64,000 bases of DNA, from positions 39,916-103,915 of the forward strand of contig CAIVAT010000013.1 of the NCBI GenBank assembly GCA_903903985.1, in the 5' to 3' direction. Origin of the DNA: an uncultured Bacteroidales bacterium (GTDB lineage Bacteria > Bacteroidota > Bacteroidia > Bacteroidales > FEN-979). Below, one piece after another: positions 1 to 8,740 of the stretch. Position 1 is the first letter of the stretch, and the number at the start of each line of letters is the position of its first letter. Below the pieces are notes generated by a model that did no database searches, was not told the DNA's origin, and was given only the letters and a program-made list of their open reading frames with translations. The position numbers were made by a program, and so were the translations under genes.

Positions 1-2
1 AT

Positions 3-803
3 GTGAGTTTTGACCATATGCAGTTTTTGGGTGATACACTGGAAAAGATCGCATCCGAAAAAGCAGGCATCATCAAACCAGGCATTCCGGTTGTGATCGG
101 GGAAACCCAGGAAGAGGTTCGAACAGTGTTCCAACAAAAGGCCATTGAATGCAATTCAGATATCCTCTGGGCTGATCAACACTTTCACGCAGGTAATTTT
201 ATTTTGAAAGGCAAAGGTGCCACCAGGCTTTTGATGGATATTTCCCGCGATGGCGTACCCTATTTGAATCAACTTATATCCCCATTATCCGGATCGTACC
301 AGCGAAAAAATATTCTGACCGTCCTGGGTGTGTGTGATCAGCTTATCGAACAGCGGTTTTCGTTAACACCTGGGTTAATCAGGAAGGGTATTCAGGACAC
401 CATTAAAAATACAAGCCTGAAAGGCCGCTGGCAAATTCTGAACCGGAATCCACTGACCATTTGCGATACCGGGCACAATGAAGGCGGACTACTGGAGGTT
501 CTCCGGCAAATTGCATCAACACCACATAGTCACCTTCATTTCGTATTTGGCGTTGTAAATGATAAACACCTTCCCCCTATTCTCGGCTTATTGCCGCGCA
601 CAGCAACGTACTATTTCTGCAAACCCGATATTCCCCGCGGCCTCGATGCAGGTGAATTGCAGCAACAAGCTAACGCAGCAGGTTTACACGGTGCATTTTA
701 TCCGTCGGTAAAGGAAGCCTTGAAGGCAGCTCAATTTTCAGCAAGTGAAAAAGAGCTGGTTTTTGTGGGCGGCAGTACGTTTGTTGTGGCTGAGGTGGTG
801 TAA
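3..803 (+). CDS. folC: Folylpolyglutamate synthase / dihydrofolate synthase, C-terminal part (5' end outside window)
   Basis: This Mur-ligase-family enzyme adds glutamate to dihydropteroate and folates in the cytoplasm. The visible 266 residues open directly in the conserved SFDHMQFLGDTLEKIASEKAG stretch (histidine and lysine of the central ATPase domain), followed by IIKPG, KGRWQIL and DTGHN, which precede and open the C-terminal ligase domain. FolC is normally about 400-430 residues, so roughly the first 150 lie left of the window and the apparent start at base 3 is not real. The gene converges on thiS. The stop is followed by a short array of heptamer-like repeats (804-824). Confidence 0.9.
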   Translation: MSFDHMQFLGDTLEKIASEKAGIIKPGIPVVIGETQEEVRTVFQQKAIECNSDILWADQHFHAGNFILKGKGATRLLMDISRDGVPYLNQLISPLSGSYQRKNILTVLGVCDQLIEQRFSLTPGLIRKGIQDTIKNTSLKGRWQILNRNPLTICDTGHNEGGLLEVLRQIASTPHSHLHFVFGVVNDKHLPPILGLLPRTATYYFCKPDIPRGLDAGELQQQANAAGLHGAFYPSVKEALKAAQFSASEKELVFVGGSTFVVAEVV

Positions 804-824
804 TACGTGACGCATGACATGAGT
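804..824. repeat. Short heptamer-like array after folC stop
   Basis: Three loosely related 7-mers (TACGTGA, CGCATGA, CATGAGT) follow the folC stop codon directly. This is the weakest member of the gene-end arrays in this window. Confidence 0.4.
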
Positions 825-843
825 CGGGGTCTGGAAGGTAAAA

Positions 844-1047
844 CTAACCCCCTGAAATAAGATGAAGCACGTGAACTTCATCTCCTTCTTTGATCAGCGC
901 GATGTCGTACCCTGTCTTTTTTATAAGGATACCATTGATCTTGATGACCAGCATCTTAAAAGTGAAATTTTTCAGCCGGAGAAGATCTGTTACGGTCATC
1001 TCATCCCCTGCAAATTCTTCCCGGTTATTGTTTAACAAAATTTTCAT
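844..1047 (-). CDS. thiS: Sulfur carrier protein ThiS
   Basis: A 67-residue ubiquitin-like protein that carries sulfur as a C-terminal thiocarboxylate for the thiazole ring of thiamine. The sequence starts MKILLNN, contains the typical VTDLL and NGILI segments and ends in the diagnostic Gly-Gly after LHLIS, which is the site adenylated by ThiF. The length matches the family. It lies 10 bp after the adenylyltransferase gene on the same strand and is the last gene of a mqnE-thiF-thiS run. The usual partners thiG, thiH, thiC and thiE are not in the window. Confidence 0.9.
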   Translation of the reverse strand: MKILLNNNREEFAGDEMTVTDLLRLKNFTFKMLVIKINGILIKKTGYDIALIKEGDEVHVLHLISGG

Positions 1048-1057
1048 ATTTTCATCA

Positions 1058-1648
1058 TTACGCTATTTCACCATTTAACAGGATTTCCATCACCACATTT
1101 GCCTGCATGTTTGCAACCATTCCAACCCGAGGTGCGATGGGCGGCAGTTCCTGGCCAATCTCAGAAATTTCATCACCGCAAATATAAATGTTATCTGCTT
1201 TGCGGCAATGAAGGGTGTTGTTCTTGCCCCATCCGGCCATTCCCAGGCCAATAACCAGCGGAACGAAGGGCATTTCTGAAAGAACTGTTTCGATGATCAT
1301 CTCCTTCTGATCTGCAAGGTCGAATGCTTCTACAATCACATCACACCCGGTAAAAACCGAAGCAATGTTCTCAGGTGCCAGCCGGATATCATGCGCAATG
1401 ATCTTTACATCCGGATTGATTCTGCCAATGTTGTCCTTCAACGCCACCGTTTTTTTCATTCCGACCTGGTCAAGAAAATAATATTGCCGGTTCAGATTGC
1501 TCTTGCTCACCCTGTCAAAGTCGGCAATGACCAAAGTTCCAAGGCCAACCCGTGCAAGGGCCACGGCACAGTTGGAACCCAACCCACCGCAACCGGCAAT
1601 ACCGACTTTCCTGGTTTTCAGAATTGCTGAAATCTGTTCAAAAGTCAT
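1058..1648 (-). CDS. thiF: ThiF-family sulfur carrier adenylyltransferase (short form)
   Basis: A 196-residue E1-like enzyme that adenylates the C-terminal glycine of a ubiquitin-like sulfur carrier, here most likely ThiS encoded next door. Visible features are the nucleotide-binding GIAGCGGLGSN loop near residue 17, the DFDRVSKSNLNRQ motif near residue 43, and a C-terminal IAPRVGMVANMQA helix. It is shorter than E. coli ThiF (about 250 residues) and lacks the paired CxxC zinc motifs, which matches the short ThiF subfamily of anaerobes and Bacteroidota. It starts 21 bp after the mqnE stop, in the same operon. Confidence 0.85.
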   Translation of the reverse strand: MTFEQISAILKTRKVGIAGCGGLGSNCAVALARVGLGTLVIADFDRVSKSNLNRQYYFLDQVGMKKTVALKDNIGRINPDVKIIAHDIRLAPENIASVFTGCDVIVEAFDLADQKEMIIETVLSEMPFVPLVIGLGMAGWGKNNTLHCRKADNIYICGDEISEIGQELPPIAPRVGMVANMQANVVMEILLNGEIA

Positions 1649-1653
1649 TTCCC

Positions 1654-1671
1654 AATCGTAAATCGTAAATC
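1654..1671. repeat. Heptamer tandem array at mqnE stop
   Basis: The heptamer AATCGTA occurs twice in tandem followed by AATC. The array fills the gap between mqnE and thiF and overlaps the mqnE stop codon (complement of 1670-1672). Confidence 0.7.
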
Positions 1672-2785
1672 AATTTATCTTGTTGTATCTCGAGTCCCTC
1701 TCGACCGGGGTTCGTTTTGCTCCTGTGATCAGGCTGATCATCTGCGATACCGTCATCACGGGATTTTGGTCCTCCGCACCCGCCAGTGAATAAATCCGGG
1801 TTGAATCGTTGATGGTCCCATCCAGGTCGTCAACGCCAAAAGAAAGGGATACCTGTGCAAGCCGTTTGCCAACTGCAGGCCAGTATGCCTTGAGATGGGG
1901 GAAGTTGTCGAGATAGATGCGTGAGACGGCATACATTTTCATGTCCTCAATGACTGAAACCTCCGGAATACCCGACATCTCATTCTGGTTGTTTCTGAAT
2001 TTCAAAGGAATGAATGCATTGAATCCGCGGGTGCGGTCCTGAACCTGTCTGAGTCTTTCCAGGTGGTCGATCCGGTGCAGGTAATTCTCCTTATGTCCAT
2101 ATAGGATGGTGGCATTTGACGGTATGCCAAGTTGATGTGCCGTTTCATGTATCCGGAGCCATTCACCGGAAGTGGATTTCATACCGCAGATATCTTTACG
2201 AATGTTTTCATCAAAGATTTCAGCACCTCCACCCGGGATGGAATCAAGTCCACACGAAATTAGGTACCTGAGACCTTCTTCGATACCCATGTGTGATTTT
2301 TTAAACATGTAATCGAGTTCAACCGCTGAATAGGCTTTTACATGGAGGCCTGCCCTGGCACCTTTTATCTTTTGAAGCAATTCTCCATAATAAAAGATAT
2401 CCCGGTCGGGGTGGACTGCCCCGGTGATGTGCAGTTCTGTGACATTGTCTTCCTGTGCCATCACTTTTTGCAGGATCTCCTCAACGCTCAATTCCCATTT
2501 TGTATTGCTGAAATGATGCGAATAGGAACAGAACTTGCATTTATTGACACAAATATTGGTTGGTTCAATATGAAAATTCCTGATAAAAAAAACGTCGTTC
2601 CCATTTTTACCCTGCCGTACCAGATTGGCCAATTTCCCAAGGAAACCCAGTTCACCTTTCTCGAACAGAACCACTCCCTCGGCTGGTGAAATTCGCTGCT
2701 GCAGTCCCACTTTCCGGGCAATTATCGCCAAATCATCCGGAATCGTTATCGTATCAAGGATTGTATCCATGCTTAGTTCCGTCAT
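1670..2785 (-). CDS. mqnE: Aminofutalosine synthase MqnE (radical SAM)
   Basis: A 371-residue radical SAM enzyme that joins 3-enolpyruvyl-benzoate and S-adenosylmethionine to give aminofutalosine, an early step of the futalosine route to menaquinone. The cluster-binding motif is CVNKCKFC (CxxxCxxC) near residue 80. HITGAVHPD, VKAYSAVE, SIPGGGAEIF, SNATILYGH and FNAFIPLKF are the expected MqnE blocks and distinguish it from ThiH. It heads a mqnE-thiF-thiS run, and mqnB and mqnD lie within 8 kb on the other strand. The start could also be the second Met at residue 6. Confidence 0.92.
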   Translation of the reverse strand: MTELSMDTILDTITIPDDLAIIARKVGLQQRISPAEGVVLFEKGELGFLGKLANLVRQGKNGNDVFFIRNFHIEPTNICVNKCKFCSYSHHFSNTKWELSVEEILQKVMAQEDNVTELHITGAVHPDRDIFYYGELLQKIKGARAGLHVKAYSAVELDYMFKKSHMGIEEGLRYLISCGLDSIPGGGAEIFDENIRKDICGMKSTSGEWLRIHETAHQLGIPSNATILYGHKENYLHRIDHLERLRQVQDRTRGFNAFIPLKFRNNQNEMSGIPEVSVIEDMKMYAVSRIYLDNFPHLKAYWPAVGKRLAQVSLSFGVDDLDGTINDSTRIYSLAGAEDQNPVMTVSQMISLITGAKRTPVERDSRYNKIN

Positions 2786-2840
2786 TATTTTTTGCTGGTC
2801 TTTATTTTGCTGCTTCCCATGGTCTTTCCAGGCTTTTCCG

Positions 2841-4502
2841 CTATTGCTTTATTATTTTCCGGACAAAAAACCGGTCACCATCGTCGATCGTCACAAGGTA
2901 CATCCCTGCAGCAAATCCCGACAGATCAACCTGCCTGTTCTGGGTCATTGTACCATTCCATCTCATTTCGTAACGTTTGTTCCCAAACAGGTCATGAATG
3001 GTTACCTGAAGGAATTTTGTGCAACTCAATGAAACGCCGATATTTAACTTGTCCATCACCGGGTTTGGGAAAAGAGTCAACCAATCGTTTTGTGCAGTTT
3101 CCGGAACAGATAACGCCCAGCCATTCAGTGTCATGACGTCTGTATTATTGGGATCAAGCCAGTATTTTAGCACGCTTGCTGAATCGGTTCCGTTCTGATC
3201 CCAATGGTAAGAGAACATGCCGTAGTAGTCCGGCAAATTCAAAGACATTGAATCACATGATGAATCTCCGCCTGTGAGGGTTCCCACCAACCGTCCCTGG
3301 CTGTCGAACAAAGGAGAGCCTGATGAACCGCCTTCAGTCGTTCCGTGCCCGTTGGGGGTTCCTGTCCAGGTAACACGCCAGTGTGAAAGTGCCGGATTGC
3401 CAACCCAGTGCGATGGAGTGAGTAGTGAGGTATAGGTAGAGATTTTTTTGATGTCCCCCTGTGGGTGATGAATACTGGTACCGGAAGCACTTGCAGGGGT
3501 GGTTTCACGAGTCCAACCATTGAAATAGACGTTGTATGAAGCGGGGATTGCCGAAGATAACAGCACCAGGAAAAAATCAGACCCGGTGTTACCGGCATCA
3601 CCTCCATGGGCTATCAGTGTGGCTCCAGATATTGATTTCAGTGGAGGTTCGTTCGCTGGATCCTTGCAGCCTGATCCCTGGTAGTTAAATGCAAACACCC
3701 ATTGGCTTAAGTCAGTCGCAGTAGCCGATTTGCCGCAATGGTCAGCAGTAATCAGGTAAGGTTTTCCATCATTCCGTGTATTGTTGACCAATGACCCGGT
3801 ACACCAAAGGGAGGAACTTCCCCGTTTAACCATGATCCGCGCCACACTGCGGATTTCCTTCTGCCAGTTGGTGCCTTCTGTGCAATTTACATTCACTTCG
3901 CAGGGTCCGGAGCTGCCAAACCCGGCCGGTGTCCTGTCATCGCCCGATACCCCCCGGTATGCATGACCCAATTCTGAAATATGCAGCTCAGGCATGGAAA
4001 GATCTTCCGGAGCGTTGTATTCAATTGTGAGCGCATCCCCGTATATCAATCCTGTGGCGAAAGTTGACAGATTGTTGTTATTTATTGAGGTAAATGCGCC
4101 AAGAAGTTGTGTCCGTTTTGGATTATATACAAATACTTTGCCCCCTTCGGGAACATGGTAACGATCAAAGTAAAGGATCAGCCCAAGTGCCCCCGGCGAT
4201 TTAATGCTGAGCCGCCAGACTTTGGTTCCGCCGGCAGTTCTTTGCCATTGTCCTTGCTCAATCCCCAGATTAACAGGTAAGTTAACGGCAAACCGGTAGG
4301 GTACGGGCGACTGATTATCCTCCACTGTCAATTTATCCACCGAAACGGGCTCATCAGCCCGATAAATGTTCGTGTCAGGGGCGATGGATAAAGAAAAACT
4401 GCATGGCACACCCCCTGTACTCAATTGTGCCGACAGCGTCGCAGGCAAGGAAATGATAACCATTGCAATCATACAAAGGATGGCGTTCAACCGTGATTTC
4501 AT
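2841..4502 (-). CDS. Secreted trypsin-like (lysyl-endopeptidase type) serine protease with T9SS sorting domain
   Basis: A 553-residue exported protease. A signal peptide (about residues 1-25, ending LSAQ) precedes a roughly 170-residue pro-region and a chymotrypsin-fold domain. The catalytic triad is readable as His255 in ITADHC, Asp309 in GSDFF and Ser394 in GGSSGSP, the last being the arrangement of Achromobacter protease I-like enzymes. The last 80 or so residues (LFPNPVMDKLNI to FVRKIIKQ) form a type A C-terminal sorting domain for type IX secretion. It is therefore probably exported to the cell surface or medium for protein digestion. It lies 10 bp downstream of another T9SS cargo gene on the same strand, so the pair is probably co-transcribed. 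Confidence 0.88.
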   Translation of the reverse strand: MKSRLNAILCMIAMVIISLPATLSAQLSTGGVPCSFSLSIAPDTNIYRADEPVSVDKLTVEDNQSPVPYRFAVNLPVNLGIEQGQWQRTAGGTKVWRLSIKSPGALGLILYFDRYHVPEGGKVFVYNPKRTQLLGAFTSINNNNLSTFATGLIYGDALTIEYNAPEDLSMPELHISELGHAYRGVSGDDRTPAGFGSSGPCEVNVNCTEGTNWQKEIRSVARIMVKRGSSSLWCTGSLVNNTRNDGKPYLITADHCGKSATATDLSQWVFAFNYQGSGCKDPANEPPLKSISGATLIAHGGDAGNTGSDFFLVLLSSAIPASYNVYFNGWTRETTPASASGTSIHHPQGDIKKISTYTSLLTPSHWVGNPALSHWRVTWTGTPNGHGTTEGGSSGSPLFDSQGRLVGTLTGGDSSCDSMSLNLPDYYGMFSYHWDQNGTDSASVLKYWLDPNNTDVMTLNGWALSVPETAQNDWLTLFPNPVMDKLNIGVSLSCTKFLQVTIHDLFGNKRYEMRWNGTMTQNRQVDLSGFAAGMYLVTIDDGDRFFVRKIIKQ

Positions 4503-4512
4503 GCGCTGATAA

Positions 4513-6339
4513 TTATGGATGGATAACGGAAATTTTACGCGTCACTTTATCCTTCTCCGTGGAAATTCGAAGGAGGTAAACCCCCTGAGGAATCTCATGG
4601 ATGTCAAGGGTCACTTTTCCGGAAACAGGGACCTCCTTCCATGATGAAATAGTTTCTCCCAGGATGCTGATCATTTCAATATTCACCGGCACCGGGCTGC
4701 TTACCGGGCAATTAATGTTCAAATAATCAGTTGCCGGGTTCGGAAAAACGACCAGGCGGCTCAGTGGACCGGTCTCATTCAAACCAACAGTGGAGGTGAC
4801 GAAAATATCATCCAGCATAAAAATGAACCCGTCGTTTGTCACGCACTGGATGCCAAGATATATATCCTGGTTGGTATAATCCTGCAGGCTGTATGTCTTC
4901 TTCGTCCAATCAACAGGAGCAGCTTCAGGCTGAAGAGTTAACGGAATGAAACTGGAAGAAGCCAGGTCGGTGGTGGAAACAGAAACATTGAAACGCTCAT
5001 CTCCAAATTGGTTGTTAAAGGTTTTGACCCATAATTCAACCTGCGGGTTGATCCCGAGGCTGAGCTTTGGCGAGATCAGCCATTTATCATTCGGGTTATT
5101 GGGCGGAGCTGATGAAAAACTGCAGCCAAGTTTCTGCCCGGAATGCGCTTGCAAATTTGTCATCGGCGGAGTTGTTTTTGCCGGATTAAAACAAATATAA
5201 GCCATTGGTTGATAATTATTTGGAAAGAACACAGATTGAATTCCATAGGTAGCCCCTCCCTTTTTATCGATCACCATCCATGGGTCGAAGACCATATTAA
5301 AATCAATGACCTCTTCAAAATCCAGGGTAATGGAGGATGGATAGTCGGAAACACTGACATAGGCCGTTTTAGTAATGGAATCTCCGACGGATCCATTGCT
5401 CACCTTCAGGCTTACCGGGTAATTTCCGGGAGTGTTATACCTGATCCCGGTCGGGTTCTGGAGGATGGAAGTTGCAGGAATCCCTCCGGTAAATTTCCAT
5501 GACCAGGTAACGGGCCCACCTGTAGACTGGTCTAAAAAATTAACTGTTTCGCCTGCCCGGAGTGAAGTTTTATCTCCTGAAAAATCGGCAGTGAGGGATA
5601 AAGATGCCTGTGGCCTGATTTCGAGATCATCAATCATCATCAGGAAATGGTCATTGGAAGTACAGTTTATGGCGACGTACACCTGCTGATTGTTGTAATT
5701 GGCAAGTGAAAAATTCTTCTTGCCCCATGTGGTGGTGGTCTGCAATGGCTGGGCACCGGAAATTACAGTAAAACTCGCGGGGTTGTTATCTGTTGTTGAA
5801 ACAGCCACCGTATAGGTGTCCAGCCCATAGGTGTCATTGTACGATTTAACCCAGAATGAGAAACTGCCATTGGAGCCCAGTTGAATCCGTGGAGAGATGA
5901 ACCAATCGTTGTTTGATGGCGGGTTGGATGAAAAACAGGCACCGAACCGCGCTCCGGAATGAGGCTGAATTGCCTGATCTGTGGCCATGGATGGAGCAAC
6001 CAGCGCAGGATTAAAACAAAGGAAGGCCATGGGCCCGGTCTGATGAAGAAATGAATAACCGGTGATACCGTAAGTGTCATGCTTGTCGACATCATTTACC
6101 GTCCAATTGTTGAAAACGAGAGAAAAATCCGGTACATTTTCAAAATCCATGATGTAGGTGCCTGTATCGGGAGTTGCGGCGGAACGATCAGGCTTTGCCG
6201 GATAGGATAAATAAAAACCAGCATGATCCATCTGCAACGACCCAACAGGTGACATCCGGCGAGCAATCCCCTGGCCCGACAATCCGGAAGACCCAATCAG
6301 AAAAACGATGGAAGCAAGGAGAAATAACCTGGTTTTCAT
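4513..6339 (-). CDS. Secreted protein with two choice-of-anchor J modules, a PKD domain and T9SS sorting domain
   Basis: About 608 residues when started at the Met of MKTRLFLL. The track of sequence upstream adds ten residues before a normal signal peptide, so this inner start is preferred. Two related jelly-roll-like modules (MDFENVPDF... and LDFEEVIDF..., roughly residues 60-245 and 335-515) each contain FNPA, HSG, CFSS and W-ISP motifs and flank a PKD domain (SWKFTGGIPATS). The end (VVFPNPATDYLNI to RKISVIHP) is a T9SS sorting domain. No catalytic residues are recognisable; a role in adhesion or carbohydrate binding is only an inference. The two modules probably arose by internal duplication. 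Confidence 0.82.
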   Translation of the reverse strand: MKTRLFLLASIVFLIGSSGLSGQGIARRMSPVGSLQMDHAGFYLSYPAKPDRSAATPDTGTYIMDFENVPDFSLVFNNWTVNDVDKHDTYGITGYSFLHQTGPMAFLCFNPALVAPSMATDQAIQPHSGARFGACFSSNPPSNNDWFISPRIQLGSNGSFSFWVKSYNDTYGLDTYTVAVSTTDNNPASFTVISGAQPLQTTTTWGKKNFSLANYNNQQVYVAINCTSNDHFLMMIDDLEIRPQASLSLTADFSGDKTSLRAGETVNFLDQSTGGPVTWSWKFTGGIPATSILQNPTGIRYNTPGNYPVSLKVSNGSVGDSITKTAYVSVSDYPSSITLDFEEVIDFNMVFDPWMVIDKKGGATYGIQSVFFPNNYQPMAYICFNPAKTTPPMTNLQAHSGQKLGCSFSSAPPNNPNDKWLISPKLSLGINPQVELWVKTFNNQFGDERFNVSVSTTDLASSSFIPLTLQPEAAPVDWTKKTYSLQDYTNQDIYLGIQCVTNDGFIFMLDDIFVTSTVGLNETGPLSRLVVFPNPATDYLNINCPVSSPVPVNIEMISILGETISSWKEVPVSGKVTLDIHEIPQGVYLLRISTEKDKVTRKISVIHP

Positions 6340-6447
6340 GGAGTAGGTTTTACGGATTTGAAAATACAAAGGTAATGCTTTCGGATATTGTAAAAAAAGC
6401 TACTTTTACCGCCGCTATTATTTAATTATTTCTTCAATAAAATTCCT

Positions 6448-7878
6448 ATGAACCAGACCCTAAACCTGAAAAAAGACCCGCCGGCAGTACTTCGATGGAT
6501 TGTGTTGATCTTCATCAGTCTGGCCATGTTTGGCAATTATTACATTTATGATTGTATCAGCCCCCTGGCTGATGTTTTGAAAACACAACTTCATTTTACT
6601 GATAAAAATCTTGGGTTGCTTCAGGGGATTTATAGTATTCCGAACATCTTTATGGTTTTGATCGGAGGCATTATTATCGACAAGATCGGGACAAAAAAAG
6701 CTGCCCTGATCTTCGCATGCCTTGTCTTTCTGGGTGCCCTGTTTACCACCATCAAAGGTGACATTGTGTTCATGGCTACCGGCAGGCTGATCTTTGGCCT
6801 TGGTGCTGAATCAATGATCGTTGCCATCACAACAATCCTTGCCAGGTGGTTTAAAGGGAAAGAACTTTCATTTGCCTTCGGGTTGAACCTCAGCATTGCA
6901 CGATTGGGTTCATTTCTTGCACTCAACTCTCCAACATGGGGCAAATCGATGTTTGTCCACTGGCAGAATCCATTATGGATCGCTGTGGGAGCTGGTGTTA
7001 TTGCCGTCATTACGCTGGTTATCTATTATCTGATCGATATTTATTCCGAAAAAAAATATTCACTTCAGAAAGAAGGCAACCAGGATAAAGTTATTCTGAA
7101 AGACCTGTTCAAATTCGGGAAATCATTCTGGTTTATCACCCTGCTTTGCATTACGTTTTATTCGGCCATGTTCCCGTTCCAGACTTTTGCCGTAAAATTC
7201 TTTAAAGATGTTCACCTCGCCGGGCTTCCTGACGATGTTGCACGCGGCATGGGCGGATTTCTTTCCAGTCTGCTCACGCTTTCAGCCATGATCCTGACAC
7301 CCATCTTCGGATTGTTATCTGATAAAATAGGCAAGCGTTCACTTTTGATGATGTTCGGTTCGCTGTTGATCATTCCCGTTTACCTGATCATGGGTTATGT
7401 TGTACATACGGTCGACATGCCCCCGTCGGTGGTCAGCATATTTTCTTCAGCCGACCAAAGTACCGGATTCTTTGGAGGAGTTGCCTATTTCGGCAAGATG
7501 ATCGGAACCCTGTTCAGCTATTTCCCAAATATTGCATTCCCGATGGTGATCATGGGAATTGCATTTTCGCTGATCCCTGCCATCATGTGGCCATCGGTTG
7601 CCCTGATCGTCGACAATTCCAAACTTGGCACCGCTTATGGTTTAATGACAATGATCCAAAACATTGGGCTTGCCGGTTTTAACCTCATGATTGGATGGGC
7701 AAATGACTTTTCCGGAGCCAGTGCTGCAAATCCACACGGTTATCACCTGGGGATGTGGATATTCAGCAGCCTAGGCTTCTTTGGATTATTCTTTGCCTTT
7801 TTGCTCAGGCAAAACGAAAGAGGTCCGAATGCACACGGACTTGAATATGGGACAAAATACAACAAACGACCCCAGTAA
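6448..7878 (+). CDS. MFS transporter (MFSD1-like)
   Basis: A 476-residue inner-membrane protein with about twelve hydrophobic segments in two halves and a charged central loop (SEKKYSLQKEGNQDK, about residue 200). The IDKIGTKKA sequence after the second segment and LLSDKIGKRS in the second half are the MFS loop 2-3 and 8-9 signatures. The overall pattern resembles the MFSD1-like/lysosomal dipeptide family. The substrate cannot be read from sequence. The stop codon shares one base with the mqnB start (TAATG), so the two are probably translated together. This suggests, without proving, a substrate linked to futalosine metabolism. Confidence 0.82.
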   Translation: MNQTLNLKKDPPAVLRWIVLIFISLAMFGNYYIYDCISPLADVLKTQLHFTDKNLGLLQGIYSIPNIFMVLIGGIIIDKIGTKKAALIFACLVFLGALFTTIKGDIVFMATGRLIFGLGAESMIVAITTILARWFKGKELSFAFGLNLSIARLGSFLALNSPTWGKSMFVHWQNPLWIAVGAGVIAVITLVIYYLIDIYSEKKYSLQKEGNQDKVILKDLFKFGKSFWFITLLCITFYSAMFPFQTFAVKFFKDVHLAGLPDDVARGMGGFLSSLLTLSAMILTPIFGLLSDKIGKRSLLMMFGSLLIIPVYLIMGYVVHTVDMPPSVVSIFSSADQSTGFFGGVAYFGKMIGTLFSYFPNIAFPMVIMGIAFSLIPAIMWPSVALIVDNSKLGTAYGLMTMIQNIGLAGFNLMIGWANDFSGASAANPHGYHLGMWIFSSLGFFGLFFAFLLRQNERGPNAHGLEYGTKYNKRPQ

Positions 7879-8585
7879 TGAGGATACTCCTGGTTGCTGC
7901 TACTGTTTTTGAAATAAGGCCATTTCTTGACAAACTCACGCCGGCAGGAATACAGAATGCGAACCTGAGCCGGTACCAGCTTCATGACCATCACATTGAT
8001 GTGCTGATACCCGGAGTCGGAATGGTGCCAACCGCCTATTATACAGGCTTACAATTGGCGAAAGAGCATTACGACCTGGCCATCAATGCCGGAATTGCCG
8101 GCACCTATCAAAAATCCCTATCCCTTGGATCGGTAGTGAATGTCGTCGAAGATTGTGTTCCTGAATTGGGGGCAGAGAATGGAGAACAGTTCATTTCTGT
8201 TTTTGAACTGGGGTTGACCGATCCCGATTGCCCCCCATACAAGGGTGGAAAATTGGTCAATGATTTTCAAAATGACCCCATGTTAAATAACAACCTAACC
8301 GTTGGAAAACTTCCGAAAGCAAGGGCCATCACCTCCAATACCGTCCATGGCAATGCTGAAAGCATCGCACAGATCCGTAAGAATGAAAACCCCGACGTTG
8401 AAAGCATGGAAGGGGCTGCTTTTTTCTTTGCATGTTTCAGTGAACAACTCCCCTGCCTGCAAATCAGATCCATATCAAATTTTGTTGAAGAACGCGACAA
8501 ATCGAGGTGGAACCTTGAGCTGGCCCTGAAGAACCTGAACAGGATGTTATATGCAATTCTGTCCTCATTTCGTGAAACAGATTGA
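7878..8585 (+). CDS. mqnB: Futalosine hydrolase MqnB
   Basis: A 235-residue nucleoside-phosphorylase-fold enzyme that removes the purine base from (amino)futalosine to give dehypoxanthine futalosine. It shows MRILLVAAT at the N-terminus, PGVGMVPTAY, NAGIAGTY (phosphate/ribose pocket) and the family active-site block VESMEGAAFFFAC near residue 175, with a final EERDKSRW segment typical of MqnB. The start overlaps the MFS transporter stop by one base. mqnD follows after 155 bp. MqnC, the next enzyme of the pathway, is not in the window. Confidence 0.92.
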   Translation: MRILLVAATVFEIRPFLDKLTPAGIQNANLSRYQLHDHHIDVLIPGVGMVPTAYYTGLQLAKEHYDLAINAGIAGTYQKSLSLGSVVNVVEDCVPELGAENGEQFISVFELGLTDPDCPPYKGGKLVNDFQNDPMLNNNLTVGKLPKARAITSNTVHGNAESIAQIRKNENPDVESMEGAAFFFACFSEQLPCLQIRSISNFVEERDKSRWNLELALKNLNRMLYAILSSFRETD

Positions 8586-8672
8586 GAGACCTCCATATTT
8601 TCATTGATATTTATTTCCATATATCATGATAAATCTCATGTTAATTAATTAACAGGTTAATTGTTTTGTTAT

Positions 8673-8680
8673 TAGATTTG
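8673..8680 (+). promoter_or_regulatory. Possible -7 element upstream of mqnD
   Basis: TAGATTTG matches the Bacteroidota TAnnTTTG pattern about 60 bp before the mqnD start, inside an AT-rich 155-bp gap. No TTTG-like element stands at the expected spacing upstream, so support is weak. Confidence 0.25.
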
Positions 8681-8740
8681 CTTTTTTACACTTTCCTTCG
8701 GGATTTGACTGAAAACGAAAAAATCTAAACAATTAACACC

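Noticed and set aside
1670..2785. ThiH (2-iminoacetate synthase), suggested by thiF and thiS neighbours
   Set aside because: The blocks HITGAVHPD, SIPGGGAEIF and SNATILYGH match MqnE, and mqnB and mqnD are nearby.
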